A stretch of DNA of 64,000 nucleotides, taken from positions 434,001-498,000 of the forward strand of contig CAVYUP010000005.1 of the NCBI GenBank assembly GCA_963771705.1, in the 5' to 3' direction. Origin of the DNA: DATFVA01 sp963771705. Lineage in GTDB: Bacteria > Bacteroidota > Ignavibacteria > Ignavibacteriales > Ignavibacteriaceae. The notes beneath the pieces were generated by a model that saw only the letters and a list, made by a program, of their open reading frames with translations, had not been told where the DNA came from and ran no database searches. Positions 63,286-64,000 of this stretch are shown here, one piece after another. Within the stretch, counting starts at the first letter, position 1, and every line of letters starts with the position of its first letter. A program made the position numbers and the translations under genes.

Positions 63286-63950
63286 CTAACGAGTAAATTG
63301 ATAATTTACATTGAAGCCAATAAAATAACCAACGATTGGTCCGATCAGAAATCCGGCGACCGCACCCATTAACGTTGCAGTTTCCTGATCAAACTGTTCA
63401 GTCATACCGCCATTCATAGGATGGAAAATCCATCCTGTTGCACCCAAAGCCCCGCCAAGCAAAATACCACCAAGAGCTCCATTCACGACGCCTCTCCAGT
63501 GATTTTTATAGGTTACCATTTTCAGTTCATCGACAGGCACGAGTGGTTTTTTGTTAATCCATTCTCTGGTACCTCTAAAGCTGATAGAATCAGTTGAAAT
63601 AAAGATTGATTCGGCTTTTAAATTTATACCTGTATCCAGTATTAAATCGGCGCTTTTAAAATCGTTAGTAGTATAATGGATGCTTCTTATTTCACTGTTC
63701 GGCAGAACATATTCTTTTCTTCGGTTTCCTCTTTAAAAATATAAAGAGTATCGTTCCTGATCGCCGAGTGGTTATCCCGGGTGATAAGACTATCATTAGT
63801 TAAAACAACCTCAATATCTTTATGCGCTGCGGAATTATTGTAATCATCGTAAAACTCATCTGTTGATTTCGAGTATTGCAGGTAATGGGTTGTTGAGCAG
63901 CCCGTTAAAAAAGTAATTATGGTAAGAATTAAAAAAATAATCAGTTTCAT
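63286..63950 (-). pseudogene. Lipoprotein gene with one apparent frame change
   Basis: From ATG 63950, behind a GGGAGAA site, the frame encodes a lipoprotein signal (MKLIIFLILTIITFLTGC) and a polar region with 'NDSLITRDNHSAIRNDTLYIFKEETEE', then stops at 63687. The other frame, open from about 63735 down to 63286, continues with 'EYVLPNSEIRSIHYTTND', 'GTREWINKKPLVPVDELKMV' and a glycine-rich double-helix end (VVNGALGGILLGGALGATGWIF; MGAVAGFLIGPIVGYFIGF). The joint is near an AAAA run at about 63710; the total of 665 bases is one short of 222 codons, so one base is missing. Function unknown; the glycine-rich membrane end resembles a glycine-zipper. Confidence 0.65.
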
Positions 63951-64000
63951 TTTTTCTCCCTTATTCTTCCCGCACAATTGACTCCTTATATCTGATAGGG

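Noticed and set aside
63700..63716. Possible programmed -1 frameshift site at the AAAA run in the lipoprotein gene
   Set aside because: The classical A AAA AAG heptamer is absent (only four A's), and no downstream stimulatory structure is obvious, so an indel or decay is simpler.

Overview
The window looks like a piece of chromosome from a member of the Ignavibacteria (Bacteroidota/Chlorobi group), probably an environmental, anaerobic or facultative organism. Two long secreted proteins (15178-17541 and 42074-43600) end in the YPNPFNP-type C-terminal domain of the type IX secretion system, preceded by the VEL-SF-A linker module that I associate with Ignavibacteria. A hybrid two-component regulator with a Reg_prop sensor, a DUF5916 outer-membrane protein, pyruvate:ferredoxin oxidoreductase and a monomeric isocitrate dehydrogenase fit the same group. 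I see no rRNA, tRNA, CRISPR array, transposase or phage gene.

Layout. 1-5735: end of a secreted protein gene, a small membrane protein, an S33-type peptidase, a large HerA-like ATPase, a small conserved protein and an MscS channel. 5736-6205: GA-rich tandem repeat. 6206-14229: dienelactone-hydrolase-like lipoprotein, DUF5916 protein and the hybrid sensor/AraC regulator. 14463-22279: exported and hypothetical proteins, including a T9SS cargo protein, a serine hydrolase and a frame-disrupted gene. 22412-28405: second MscS channel, DUF3109 protein, sigma-54 (rpoN), a membrane methyltransferase-like protein, and hslV-hslU. 28751-32343: an outer-membrane protein and a 37-residue membrane protein, each behind a sigma-54-like -24/-12 element, flanking a toxin-antitoxin pair and a metallophosphoesterase. 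32342-36693: mnmA, PH-like membrane protein, lipoprotein, PhoH-like ATPase. 37167-41792: carA, a GIY-YIG nuclease gene, carB. 42074-53009: second T9SS protein, isocitrate dehydrogenase, DUF481 protein, CYTH phosphatase, nifJ and a dihydroorotate-dehydrogenase-like gene. 53059-63273: carbohydrate region with a six-BON-domain protein, GH15, an MGH1-like glycosidase and a ribose-type ABC transporter. 63286-63950: a frame-disrupted lipoprotein gene.

How the genes connect. rpoN at 24324-25769 would supply the sigma factor read by the two promoter-like sites at 28751 and 32104; no sigma-54 activator is visible, so it must lie elsewhere. The sensor/AraC regulator sits directly upstream of the DUF5916 gene on the same strand and may control it. 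The carbohydrate genes suggest uptake of a sugar and trimming of alpha-linked glucans or related oligosaccharides.

The unexplained part of the window is mostly intergenic: arrays of CGGCC(T) cores spaced exactly 11 bp at three places, a 21/22-bp minisatellite, a 44/36-bp GA-rich repeat, many small palindromes ending in ATGACA, and a terminator hairpin upstream of carA with no gene before it. Three genes (20110-21505, 62313-63273, 63286-63950) each carry one apparent frame change. That could be decay, recoding or indel errors in the assembly.
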